A DNA stretch of 64,000 nt from the NCBI GenBank assembly GCA_963853835.1, contig OY970823.1, positions 50,071,808 through 50,135,807 of the forward strand, in the 5' to 3' direction. The stretch comes from Calendula officinalis (lineage: Eukaryota; Streptophyta; Magnoliopsida; Asterales; Asteraceae). The notes below the pieces were generated by a model, which saw nothing but the letters and a program-made list of their open reading frames with translations, was not told where the DNA came from and did not search any database. Below are positions 35,508-45,182 of this stretch, one piece after another. Position numbers and translations under genes: made by a program. The first letter of the stretch is position 1. Every line of letters starts with the position of its first letter.

Positions 35508-37319
35508 TCACATCATGCCTGCTGACCCTCCTGCTGCTACTCCCGAAGTTCCGGCGAAATCCGCCGGAGTCCATGCCGACACCGTGTATAGCGGCTGATC
35601 GGACCACGTTAGAGTAATTCCGGTTGCTGACGGCCTCTTTTCAACCTTAAATAAATTCGGACCGAATGGTAGTTGGTACATTTTCAGTATCATTTGACTC
35701 TGAAAAAACTCCCTCTCGTTGATCGCCACGTGTCTGAACCCACCTAGCTCCACCATCATCCTCCTCCACTGATCAAACGCCACGTGTCTTTCCACTCTCT
35801 CTAACCCTTCGCATGCAATTATGTTCCTAATTTCACGTCCGAATGATTCTTCTATCTTGACACGATTACTATTTTGTAACGGTAAAACAGTATCGATACA
35901 ATCAAAAATAGCAGAATAATACTTTAACGAATTCGAAACCCTTTTCTCCAAAACGCCGTCGTTATGCTCCGAATCTTGTTCCGCCATTACCACAATACTC
36001 GGATTCGTACTCCGAATTAACCCCAAAAAATCTTTAACTGCCCCACCATTGTTATCATACAGCATTTTATGAAGCTGTAAAACACAATTTACACCAACTG
36101 TTTCACCTTCTTTAACATGAAGCATCCATAATCTAACATCTTCTAACCGATCAACAACCGGGTGAAAATCGAATTCAAGATTTAACGATTCCGCGAATCC
36201 CGAAAGGCGGGCCCCCGTTTCGATAAGATCTTGTTTTGATTCACCGACACCCGTGATCCGAATATGGCTTGGCGGGTTATTTCTTGAAGCTAAACTTTGA
36301 AAAAAACTTGGCCATTGTAGACCCTGTTTGATGTCGAAATCTATAATGTGGACTTTATCTTTACCTTCGAATGATCTTAGTAGAATCTCGTTTGAAGTGA
36401 AATGAATGAATTTAGGAATTGGGGTTGATTGGTTTAATAACCGTAACGCGGTCCCGTTTTCTTCTTCGATTTGATTAAGGTCTCGAGGGGTAGAAATTTG
36501 GAAAATGTTGGGCCAAATTCTTGAAATTCTTAAAGCTAATGATTCGGTGTAGTATGATGCGAGACGGGTTATTGAAGAATCGCCTCTAGGAGATGCTAAT
36601 TCGCCTAATCTTGAAATAAAATGGTTAATTGCGTGTATGTTTTTCGTGCTAATTGCTTCCAAACAGGCTAAAAGTAAACTTATGATCTCGAAACCAACTT
36701 CTTCATCATGGGTTTCGTTCCCAATTGCTGAAAGATCCAAACTTTGATTCGGGTTTCCATTTAACCCGCCCGTTTGTGGATCAAGATCCAAACTTTGATG
36801 ACTTTCTGGTGAACTGCTTCTTGAACCCGACCCGGATGATGTTTCTTTAACAACCCGTTGTCTATGACCACTTGAAGAAACACCTTTTTCGCCTAAATCG
36901 GCTAATTCATTCACAAAACTCCATGGACTGTTTCTTGGATACCAAAAATTCCCACTTCCCAATTGACCTAAACTCAAATTTTCTTCATTTTCACCAAATT
37001 CTTCAACTTTATTGCAACCCCTTTTTCGTTTGGCCCGAAAAGAGTCTTCTTCTTCATCTTCATAAAATCTTTTTAATCCTTTGGAACTGTTTTTGCCCCA
37101 AATTTCACTTCTTTTTTCTACCACATTGTGCTTAAGTGAACAGCTGCTGGTTCGGGCTTCTATCGGGTTGTTGTCAACTGAAAGACTGCTAATGGGCCTA
37201 ACGGGCTGGGAACGGGCCGGGTCTTTTCTTGGGAAGTTAGTAGCATTACATGACAAATCCAATCTTTGTGTTCTCATTGAAGGGAAATGTGCAGATGGTT
37301 TAGTACACCCAGCCAACAT
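35508..37319 (-). CDS. SCL28: GRAS-family transcription regulator SCL28
   Basis: A single exon of 603 codons. The start MLAGC with a nearby HFP..TQRLDL block is characteristic of SCL28, so this ATG is well supported. The N-terminal 200 residues are Ser-rich, with a basic RAKRKR signal at 95-100. The GRAS domain follows: leucine-heptad region I from 211, the VHIID box at 323-327 (VHIIDFDIKQGLQWPSFFQS), the second leucine region around 395-430, FGREIRNIIACEG at 493-505 and the SAW motif at 581-583. A Gly/Ala-rich tail ends GMM. Arabidopsis SCL28 promotes expression of G2/M genes downstream of MYB3R factors, and rice DLT is its likely counterpart in brassinosteroid growth control. No frame damage. 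A broken copy of its tail lies at 33683-33815. Confidence 0.95.
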   Translation of the reverse strand: MLAGCTKPSAHFPSMRTQRLDLSCNATNFPRKDPARSQPVRPISSLSVDNNPIEARTSSCSLKHNVVEKRSEIWGKNSSKGLKRFYEDEEEDSFRAKRKRGCNKVEEFGENEENLSLGQLGSGNFWYPRNSPWSFVNELADLGEKGVSSSGHRQRVVKETSSGSGSRSSSPESHQSLDLDPQTGGLNGNPNQSLDLSAIGNETHDEEVGFEIISLLLACLEAISTKNIHAINHFISRLGELASPRGDSSITRLASYYTESLALRISRIWPNIFQISTPRDLNQIEEENGTALRLLNQSTPIPKFIHFTSNEILLRSFEGKDKVHIIDFDIKQGLQWPSFFQSLASRNNPPSHIRITGVGESKQDLIETGARLSGFAESLNLEFDFHPVVDRLEDVRLWMLHVKEGETVGVNCVLQLHKMLYDNNGGAVKDFLGLIRSTNPSIVVMAEQDSEHNDGVLEKRVSNSLKYYSAIFDCIDTVLPLQNSNRVKIEESFGREIRNIIACEGLERVERHVAFDQWRRMMVELGGFRHVAINEREFFQSQMILKMYQLPFGPNLFKVEKRPSATGITLTWSDQPLYTVSAWTPADFAGTSGVAAGGSAGMM

Positions 37320-38160
37320 TCTTTAAACACTTCCAAATTTGTTAAATTTTTTATAATTTTCCTCTCGGTGTGTAATTAATTATGAATCAAATAGTTAAAA
37401 ATGTTTTTAATCAAGTTTGTTAAGATGAATAAAAAGAATGAGAGTGTGTGTGAATCTTTTTTAAGAAAACAGAGTTTTATGAGATGGAATCCAATGCCAA
37501 AATATTTTTTAAAAAATTTGTGTTTGTGTGTGTATTAATATGTATGTGCAATAAAGATTAAAGAATAAGAATGTTGTGTATAAGCAATTGAAAAGAATCA
37601 AAGAATTTTAATTAAATCTAAAAAAATATTAAAACATTACCTCAAAATGATCATCGGATTCCGAATTTTATCGACCAAGAACACACTCTGAAGTGATGAT
37701 GATTGAAGAAACACTTACCATGAATGCGATTCAACTTCCATTACCTGATCAAACCCAAAGCTGAAAAAAGATTGAGAATTTATAAAACACATTTGACCGA
37801 TTAAGACCCTCAAGAACTCCATATTAATTTTACCAAAAACCCAGAAAAAATAATTAAACGCTAAACAAAAAAATCATTTTTTTAAGTGAACCAACAAATT
37901 CAAGAAACCCCTTCAAAACGTCTAGAAGCACCTTTAAACCCTAATGGAAAAATCACGAATTTTGTTAATTTCATAAAAACCCATCATTTGAATTGAAAAA
38001 CCCATTAAGCCCAGATGAAATTTTTTAGTTTTTTTTTTTCTTCTGATTATTAAACAAAAAGATTGTGTTTTTTTTTCTCTCCTCACCCTCTCACTCTCTC
38101 TTACACTCTCAACTACGTAACAGTAACACCACCCAAAAAATTCACGCATAGATATAAATT
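37320..38160 (-). promoter_or_regulatory. SCL28 5' leader, probably with an intron
   Basis: A GA-rich stretch (minus strand, about 38080-38110) is typical of plant 5' UTRs. Donor-like CAG|GTAATG at about 37745 and GAG|GTAATG near 37650, with a possible acceptor AAAAAAG near 37457, suggest a leader intron. The exact structure cannot be fixed by eye. Confidence 0.4.
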
Positions 38161-38165
38161 TGTTC

Positions 38166-38173
38166 TTATATAA
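38166..38173 (-). promoter_or_regulatory. TATA box of SCL28
   Basis: TTATATAA, with GA-rich leader-like sequence starting about 60 bp downstream. The predicted start is near 38135. Confidence 0.5.
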
Positions 38174-38276
38174 ATCAGAACATAAGGTGTTTTTTTCATC
38201 ATTCTTGTCAGAGGAATAAGGTGGTTGTGGACCGTAGGATGGAGATCTGACGGTAGAGAGTGTTAGAGGGTTTATA

Positions 38277-38447
38277 TGACCGTTGTGGTGTCGTTCGTCG
38301 GTGAAATGTGACCGTTGGGGGGAGGTGGTGTACGGAAAGTGAGATGGTGGGGGAGTGGTTCGAGCTATATTCCATTTTCTTTTGTTGAATTGCACGCAGG
38401 CGGTGTCACGTGCGTGTCTCCTGGTACCCGTTTGGAATTGACCGTTG
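38277..38447 (-). promoter_or_regulatory. Three MSA-type (MYB3R) sites upstream of SCL28
   Basis: On the minus strand CAACGGTCA occurs at 38277-38285, 38309-38317 and 38439-38447. The middle site extends to CCCAACGGTCA (38309-38319) and fits the M-phase-specific activator consensus YCYAACGGYYA fully; the other two fit the AACGG core and 3' side. They lie 100-280 bp upstream of the TATA box. Confidence 0.65.
38407..38412. promoter_or_regulatory. G-box CACGTG upstream of SCL28
   Basis: A perfect palindromic CACGTG in the distal promoter, a possible bZIP/bHLH site. Such a 6-mer can occur by chance. Confidence 0.35.
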
Positions 38448-38641
38448 ATAAAAAAAAACACCTAAAGAACAACACCGTGATAATTGTATTTCACAAATAT
38501 CCTTTAATTAAATTATAATCTTACTATGTTATGACCCGTAAAAAAATAACATGTTGCCATTAATTATATTGAATGTAAATCTTATAGAATTAAAGTATGG
38601 ATCGTTAATTGTGTGAATATTACATATACGATAAAATATTA

Positions 38642-38903
38642 CTCTCCCCGTCCCACAAAAAAGTTCTCATTTCTCTTAAATCTTTTGTCCCATAAAAAAA
38701 ATTCTCATTTCTCACATGTGGAGGGCTTCACATAATAAAATAATATTATTATTAAGAACTCCATCAATAATACTCACTAATTATCTTCTCTCTCTAAACC
38801 AATCTTATATATTAATCAAAATAATACCAATGATCTCATCACTAACTATCACCTAAAATCATGTGCCAAAGGGAAATGATAACTTTTTTGTGGGACGAGG
38901 GAG
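38642..38903. mobile_element. Stowaway MITE
   Basis: Ends CTCTCCCCGTCCCAC and its inverse, flanked by TA (38640-38641 and 38904-38905). 262 bp. Confidence 0.83.
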
Positions 38904-39370
38904 TATAAAATTCTTCTATAACTTAAATTATGGAATTCAATTGTGACTAATGATATAAACACGAGAATATAAGATTATGAAATAATAATATCATAACTAT
39001 ATACTTCATTAATTAATAAAACAAATTCAAATAACATAAAAAATACTACAAAAATATGTTACTTAAGCTCAACTTAAAAATCTGCTAGGGTAAATGAGTA
39101 AATCACAAGCAAACTCAACTTGTTTAACGCCATAGTATTTACACCTAAACCAAACTACACAATAATTAAAAGAAAGTATATTGCTTCTCTAAAATTGATA
39201 GACACAAGCAATATATAAGTTTTTCTGTGTGATAGACATTTTGGTGGCATGGATTTCGGTGAATATAGTTTCTGTTTACCTAAACTTCTAAACCAAACAC
39301 AACCTAGAGTAAATAAAATCAAATTCCAAAACCCGAAAATATGCTATTGATCAGAAATAAGAGAGAAATA

Positions 39371-39573
39371 CCACCTCCGTATCACAATAAAGTGATAAAC
39401 TTTCTATTTATGGATGTTTCACAATAAGTAATACACTTCAAAAGTTAATTTATTTCGTAAAAAAATGGGACCCACTTCTACTAACTATCCACTTTAATAA
39501 AATAATTACACTTATACCCTTATTTTTATTTTTAAAACTCATTAATATTTTAATATATGTGATACGGAGGTGG
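39371..39573. mobile_element. Stowaway MITE
   Basis: Ends CCACCTCCGTATCAC and its inverse, flanked by TA (39369-39370 and 39574-39575). 203 bp. Confidence 0.83.
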
Positions 39574-39584
39574 TATATTAAGGG

Positions 39585-40290
39585 TGTGTTTGGATAAGCT
39601 TTTTAAAGATTAAAAGTCCTTTTGGGTAATAGCACTTATTAACTTTTTAGTTTTAAGGAGTTTTAAAAATTATGTTTCGTTTATCTTATTAACTTATTGG
39701 TATTGAAAAATTAATAAGTAATTTTTTAAAATGTGTTTGGGTTAGCTTTTTGGTGTAAAAGGACTAAAAAGGAAAATGAGAAGTGAAGAAAATGTATGTT
39801 TTAATTCGTCATTAAGCATACTTGTGTAATTTTGATTCCAAAAGTCATAAGTTGTTTTGAAAAGTCACTGCCTACTTACTTTTTAATAATAACTTTTCAA
39901 AGTTTTGCAAAAAGTCATAAAAAGGACTTTTAATTTAAGACAAAATAAGTAATACTTCATCCGATTCAAAATAAGTGATACACTTTCTTTTTTTAGGTGT
40001 ATCAAAATAAGTGATACATTTTAAAAAATTTCTTATTTGGCAAAAAATAGTGGGACCTACACCCACTAACTATCTACTTTAAAAAGTGAAATGATCTCTT
40101 TACCTTTATAATTTACTTTTAAACATCATTAACTACACTTTATTCAAAATGTGTGCGACTCATTTCCCACTAACCATTCAGTTAATCTAATTTAATCATA
40201 ATTATAAACTTTTAGCTCAAAAAACGTGGTATATCACTTATTTTGAATCGGAGGAAGTAACCGACTTTTTTGAAACATTCCCAAACACGT
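39585..40290. mobile_element. GTGTTTGG-ended MITE with a Stowaway inside
   Basis: Left GTGTGTTTGGATAAGCTTT roughly mirrors right AAACATTCCCAAACACG. The termini resemble those of 19719-19862, though the ends are loose. It is interrupted by 39955-40257. Confidence 0.45.
39955..40257. mobile_element. Stowaway-type MITE
   Basis: Ends CTTCATCCGATTCAAAATAA and its inverse, with TA on both sides (39953-39954 and 40258-40259). 303 bp, same family as 25168-25480. Confidence 0.83.
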
Positions 40291-40366
40291 CTAAGACCTA
40301 TCGCATGACTTTCCATTTTCAAAACCCTTACGAACTGGAAGTCTGAAGCGCTCGCCACCGATCACC

Positions 40367-40504
40367 ATGCCTACCCTCAAATTCAAGCCAGAAAATGAGA
40401 CTCCGGTCCAGCTACTACATGAGGCCGCCATACACAGAGGATCCATGATTGCATGTGCAGATAACTAGAATTGCCAATTGGAAAACATCACTTTCACCGC
40501 TAAG
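40367..40504 (+). pseudogene. SmD3 (snRNP core protein) exon fragment
   Basis: The frame starts at an ATG (40367) and reads TPVQLLHEAA, IHRGSMIACADN, an in-frame TAG, then NCQLENITFTAK. This is the first exon of small nuclear ribonucleoprotein Sm D3, a splicing core protein. The central strand segment (GHVVTVELKSGEL-type) is deleted, and TGG for the conserved Trp has become TAG (40466-40468). A GT donor follows at the expected exon edge (AAG|GTTTAA), so intron sequence was copied too. This is not a processed retrocopy. No second exon was found in the following 2 kb. Non-functional. Confidence 0.78.
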
Positions 40505-42639
40505 GTTTAATAAATCCAAACTTATAAATTCAATTCATTTGATTTATAGTTTCTAATTCGCGTATCTATCGACGTGGATCTTATTCATTTGTAATTTTTT
40601 TTCTCACTTTGGTAATTCAGTCCTTGGGCAAAATTAATTCAATTTTTCATTATGTATAATTACTTAGCTAAAATTATGCTAAATTCAGAACTAATTTTCG
40701 ATTGAATGAGGTTTGTGAAATGTAGCTAACTTTATTGTATCTTAATTTAGTAGAACTGATGTATGGTTTTGATATCACTAACAAACCAATGGATTTGAAC
40801 TTTAGTGGTTTTTTATATCACTAACAAACCAATGGATTTGAACTTTAGTAGTTAAGAAAATTTCCTGCATTGATCAATGTAAAGTGTTTTTAAACTTAAA
40901 TATAAACACCAATTATGTAAATTAGGTTGTAGTATACAATAGTTATGATATACAATACTGATGTAGAAGAAGATGCCCGTAGGAACTTTGGTCAACATAT
41001 GTATGTGTTGACTTTTAAGTTCACTTTTGAATTGACTTATAAAACTTGAATTTTTTTAAATAATAACAAAAAAAGGTTAAATGTGATTATGCATAAACAT
41101 CATATCGACAAGTTTGACTACTATTAAAGTTAAACTGTTTTGAAGGAAAGAAAATAAATTTTAAAAAACTACAAAACTACAAAAATTACAAAAATAGTTT
41201 CTGAATTGCCGATTAAGAAAAGTTAAATTGCAATTTGCAAGTAACTTATATAGAATTATGCCTTATGCATAAATGTATATTTTCTTATCTATAAAATTAT
41301 GCAGTAATCACAATTCCTTATCTATAGAATTAAGTAATCATAATTCCTTATCTATAGAATTATACAGTAGTCAGAACGAAATGTTTTTACCCGGTTGTAT
41401 AAAGCACCAAAATTAAATTGTACAAATAATAAAAAATATTAAAAACCTATTTTAAGAAGTTGCATAAAAACAGAAATGTATAAACCCTTACAATCTTTTT
41501 TGATATCAACTCCTCCTTTTGTAAAAAAAAAGAAATAAACATATTGCAGTGCAAATATCAGTAACTAAAAGATTTAATTGATATCATTAATCTGCAAATA
41601 TAAAAACTACTGCAGAATCTGCATAAAAAAATTAAAAAAAATTGCAGAGTATAAAAAAACTGCATTTAGTCGTGTTGATAAAAAAATAAAATTTTAAATT
41701 AATATCATGCTGAGAGATGTTAATATTATAACAACTTAACTCTCTTGTGTTTTAATGTAGGTCTGGAAGACTGGAAGTGTGCTGCAAAATTATATATACC
41801 TGGGCGTGAAGAAGGTACTGCGAATAAAAGAGATTGATAAAAGATCACTGATGTTGAAGATGCAAATTACGTGTTCAAGTACTCTTTTTATATAGACACT
41901 TACAAAATTAATTAAGAAGAAAATACTGGATAGAGGTAGCAAGTAAGTATCCTGAAATCAAGGTTTGCCATATTTACGAATTTAAATTATTTTAAATATA
42001 GTTGCTTTTAAACTTACGTTAATTATGTAAATCTATTCCCAAAAAAATGGTGTATTTCGAACAGGTTATGAATCTTTTTATTATTTGCTATAATTTTGGA
42101 CTTAAATGATTTCATTAATCTTATTGTGTTACTGTTTAATATGTGGGAATTTGGTTGTTATAATATTTATTAGGTGCGAAAATCCGGTTAGTAATTACGT
42201 TTTGTTTGAATTGCATTAATTGTGTTGATGTTTGATTGTGTTGCTATAATTTTGTTTGAATTACATTGATTAATTGCCATATTAGGTCCTTTAAATCCAG
42301 AATTTAAGCTATATTTGGCTGGGATCAGCGACTATTATGCAGTGATTTAAAATTTATAATTTAAAAAGCATTAATTAAATTCCGTTTTTAACCTTCCGGC
42401 GAAGCAGATTTCCAAAACTGGTTAATCCCATCCGAAATTCATGCAGTGAATTATTTATTTCGTATTTAAAATGCAGTTTGTTAGTTTGGTTATTAGGGTC
42501 CGAAATTAATGCTTATAAGTATTTAATTAATGGTCAATTAAAAAATTGGAAATTCTAAAAAATTACCATGTGTCATTCTGCCTCCTAAGAGGTGCCACGT
42601 GGCCATCTAAAAACCTTGTTTTATTATATAATAGATTCA
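40505..42639. other. AT-rich DNA with short tandem repeats
   Basis: A 43-bp direct duplication at 40772-40857 (unit starts ATATCACTAACAAACC) and about three units of a 30-33 bp repeat at 41283-41370 (TTCCTTATCTATAGAATTA) are visible. Near 42580-42632 the minus strand reads A|TCTATTATATAATAAAACA, like a Helitron 5' end, but no 3' end was found. No gene. Confidence 0.5.
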
Positions 42640-42745
42640 CTTGATATGATAACATGTGTACTTCACTAACTCTTTATCTTGATATTATCCTTTGATTTTA
42701 ACACATGAGTAGGACCAAATAGTAGAACTAAATACCATTAATCCT
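42640..42745. mobile_element. Truncated MITE related to 2168-2331
   Basis: Shares ATCTTGATATTATC-type centre and the right end TAGAACTAAATACCATT with the 2168-2331 element. The left end is missing. Confidence 0.4.
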
Positions 42746-43577
42746 AATCTATTCATTGTTAGGAAAATATAATCGTAATTATATATATAAATTCAGAAAT
42801 CATTCACTTACAACAATTTGATTGAGGCCTGCAAATTGCAGGGTCCTAAAATAGAATTTCGCCCAAATTAGTACGACTGTTTTGAGGATACAACATTCAA
42901 GTTTTTAAATAAAAACAAGAATCTAACGAATCTGAAGATTAGCCTTTTTGATGGAATCGGGTTCGGTATTTATACTGATTGAAGGGGTGCGAATCAACCA
43001 AAGCATCTCTTCAATTTCGTCATGCCTGTTCGTTTATAACTGTTAACAGACATCGTCATTGTATGACGATCAAAAAATGTCAAAAGATAAAATGGGTTAG
43101 GGCTCAAAACTTAAGCCTAAACCGACCACAAATCCCAAGTTAATGATTTGTTAGTTATGGGTGAGAAAGACTTTATATATATACAAATATTTTATTATTT
43201 AAGCAACGTGGGATGACACAATTTTCATGTTCCAACATTCATAAATACCACCTATGTATTATAAGATTTGAATCCTCGAGCACTAGGATGGGGACAAATA
43301 CATTACGACTAGGCAATGACCATTTGATAATATTCTCTGGTGAAATGATATATGGTTTACTATGATCGAAATTTCAAGTCACGTTATAAATAATAGGTGG
43401 TATAAAGGAGTAAGTTAATCTTATATAAAGGAGTAAATTAGGATTAATGTTCGAAAAACAAAATGATATCGCTTTTCTATGACCAATAATTATATGTGTT
43501 CTAAAATATTTATGCAATTTCTTAATTTTATCATTCTATAAAATATCCAAAAATATTCAGTAGATCGAAAATGATAG
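42746..43577. other. Intergenic DNA, no gene seen
   Basis: No recognisable feature. Confidence 0.5.
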
Positions 43578-44015
43578 TGTTGAGTTACAACAACCCTGCA
43601 TTATATTGTATTAATTCGTATATTCGAAAAAAACATAATTTGTAGAACACGGATTAATCAAATGTATATTATTATTCAAATGAGTCTTGTAGCGGAATTA
43701 CAAGAACACTAATCAAATTACAATAGTATGGTATGATCGTTAAGTATATTTTGCTAACCCTTGTCTTTGATCTTTATTTATATATATAGAGATCTCACAA
43801 GGTGACAAGAATATTTATTGTAATTTGCCTAAGTAGAGTAACTAATAAGTAATAACAAAATCAAGGCGATTTGATCTGCATATAAAAAAACAGATACTCT
43901 ATTCAGTCCTTGCACTCAGTATTACCTGATCAGTATGACCAAGTTAGTATGACCAAACACACACTGACTAACTCAATATGTGGTACTAGAATAAATGAAG
44001 TACATTTGCCTAACA
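43578..44015 (-). mobile_element. 3' LTR of an older copia-like element
   Basis: The block begins TGTTGAGTTACAACAAC and ends TGCCTAACA, the same termini type as the younger LTRs (TGTTGGATC..CTAACA). Directly inside is a purine tract on the minus strand (GATAAGGAGAT, 44016-44026). A TATA-like TATATATATAAATA lies near 43785. The rest of the element is 44016-44043 plus 59541 onward; its other LTR is absent. Confidence 0.65.
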
Positions 44016-44043
44016 ATCTCCTTATCTAATGATAATAAAACAG

Positions 44044-45000
44044 TGTTGGATCCCAACAACATAAATGTGTTGCGTTATGACAAATAAAGACGATAAGATA
44101 CAGAACACAAAAGTTTTCAACGATTAAGAGTTTATTAAAACAACTTAATACAGTACAAAGTGCGCGGAAATAGATAGTACATACTAACTAAAACTTTATA
44201 CTTGAAGTGACTCTTTTGTTCGCTCAAACTCGAAGACTATGCAAGGAGAGTTATATCAGCTGATACCAACAGCTGATATTGAATGCCTGTGTAATAACTA
44301 TGGGAGAGTTAATACCAGACAATAACAAACTCTCAGAGAATGTTCTTGTGCTATGAATGCTAAAAGGTGTGTGTAAATGCAAGCATTTACGTCTCTATAT
44401 ATAGCACAAGATCCATGTTCCTTTGTCCACAAGTTAATCGACGTGTAGACATATCATTCGTCGATGTAGACTTGTCCACGGAAACATTTAATGCACTTGC
44501 ATAGGTTATAGTCCCAATTGTACTTTGTGTCAACTCCTTTTGCTACCTTTTCTGACGTACAATGAAAAGGTGTACTAAGATAGTACAAAAGTAGTTGACT
44601 TTCCCTTTACATGCTTGGAGGGACAAACGATGATGTACTGACATATTATCTTCTATTCCAAAATAGAAGATCTTCATCGTTTTCTTCTTCTTTGAGCGGG
44701 AAAGGAAAATGTTCAAAGTGTCAAGAACATATTCCGCTAAGTCTTTATCTGCAGTAGGTACCATCAACTGATTCCACTATCATCTGAATGGTATTCTTCT
44801 GGTCTTTGTCCTTTGGCCATAGACTTCGAATGAACACTCTTCTATATAGCTGCTGATTTGACTTGTTTCCTAGAGCTAAGTACGTACTCAGCTGAAGGAT
44901 TATGAATATACTTGTACTTCAGCTAAGTACATACTACAGCTGATTTATTCTTCTTAGCTATCGATCATCAAATCTTATTTACTTAGTCTAAGGACTAACA
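44044..45000 (-). repeat. 3' LTR of the SIRE-like element
   Basis: 957 bp, starting TGTTGGATCC and ending GGACTAACA. Over the first ~380 bp I counted 18 differences from the other LTR, about 95 percent identity. Confidence 0.92.
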
Positions 45001-45012
45001 ATCTCCCCCTAT
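45001..45012 (-). promoter_or_regulatory. Polypurine tract
   Basis: On the minus strand AGGGGGAGAT directly abuts the LTR start TGTTAG, the plus-strand priming site for reverse transcription. Confidence 0.85.
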
Positions 45013-45182
45013 TTGATGCAATCGAATAGCTGTATAAGTATGAACCTGTAATGATTAAGCTGTTTGGATCAGCTGAATGCTTATGTGTTTCGACCCTTTG
45101 GGTTCTTTTGTCTATGTTTATCTTTTTACAATATTTGTACAAGTATATTACAAAATTTTAATTTTCTATTGATATGAAGCTG

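Noticed and set aside
38407..38412. G-box as a firm brassinosteroid or light-response site
   Set aside because: A single 6-mer is not enough evidence of a regulator.
37934..38461. 175-codon open frame upstream of SCL28
   Set aside because: It covers the leader, TATA box and promoter of SCL28 on the same strand and has low-complexity content; not a gene.
42580..42640. Helitron 5' end that would explain the SmD3 capture
   Set aside because: The TCTATTATATAA start is suggestive, but no CTAG end with hairpin was found on the other side of the SmD3 fragment; left as a possibility.
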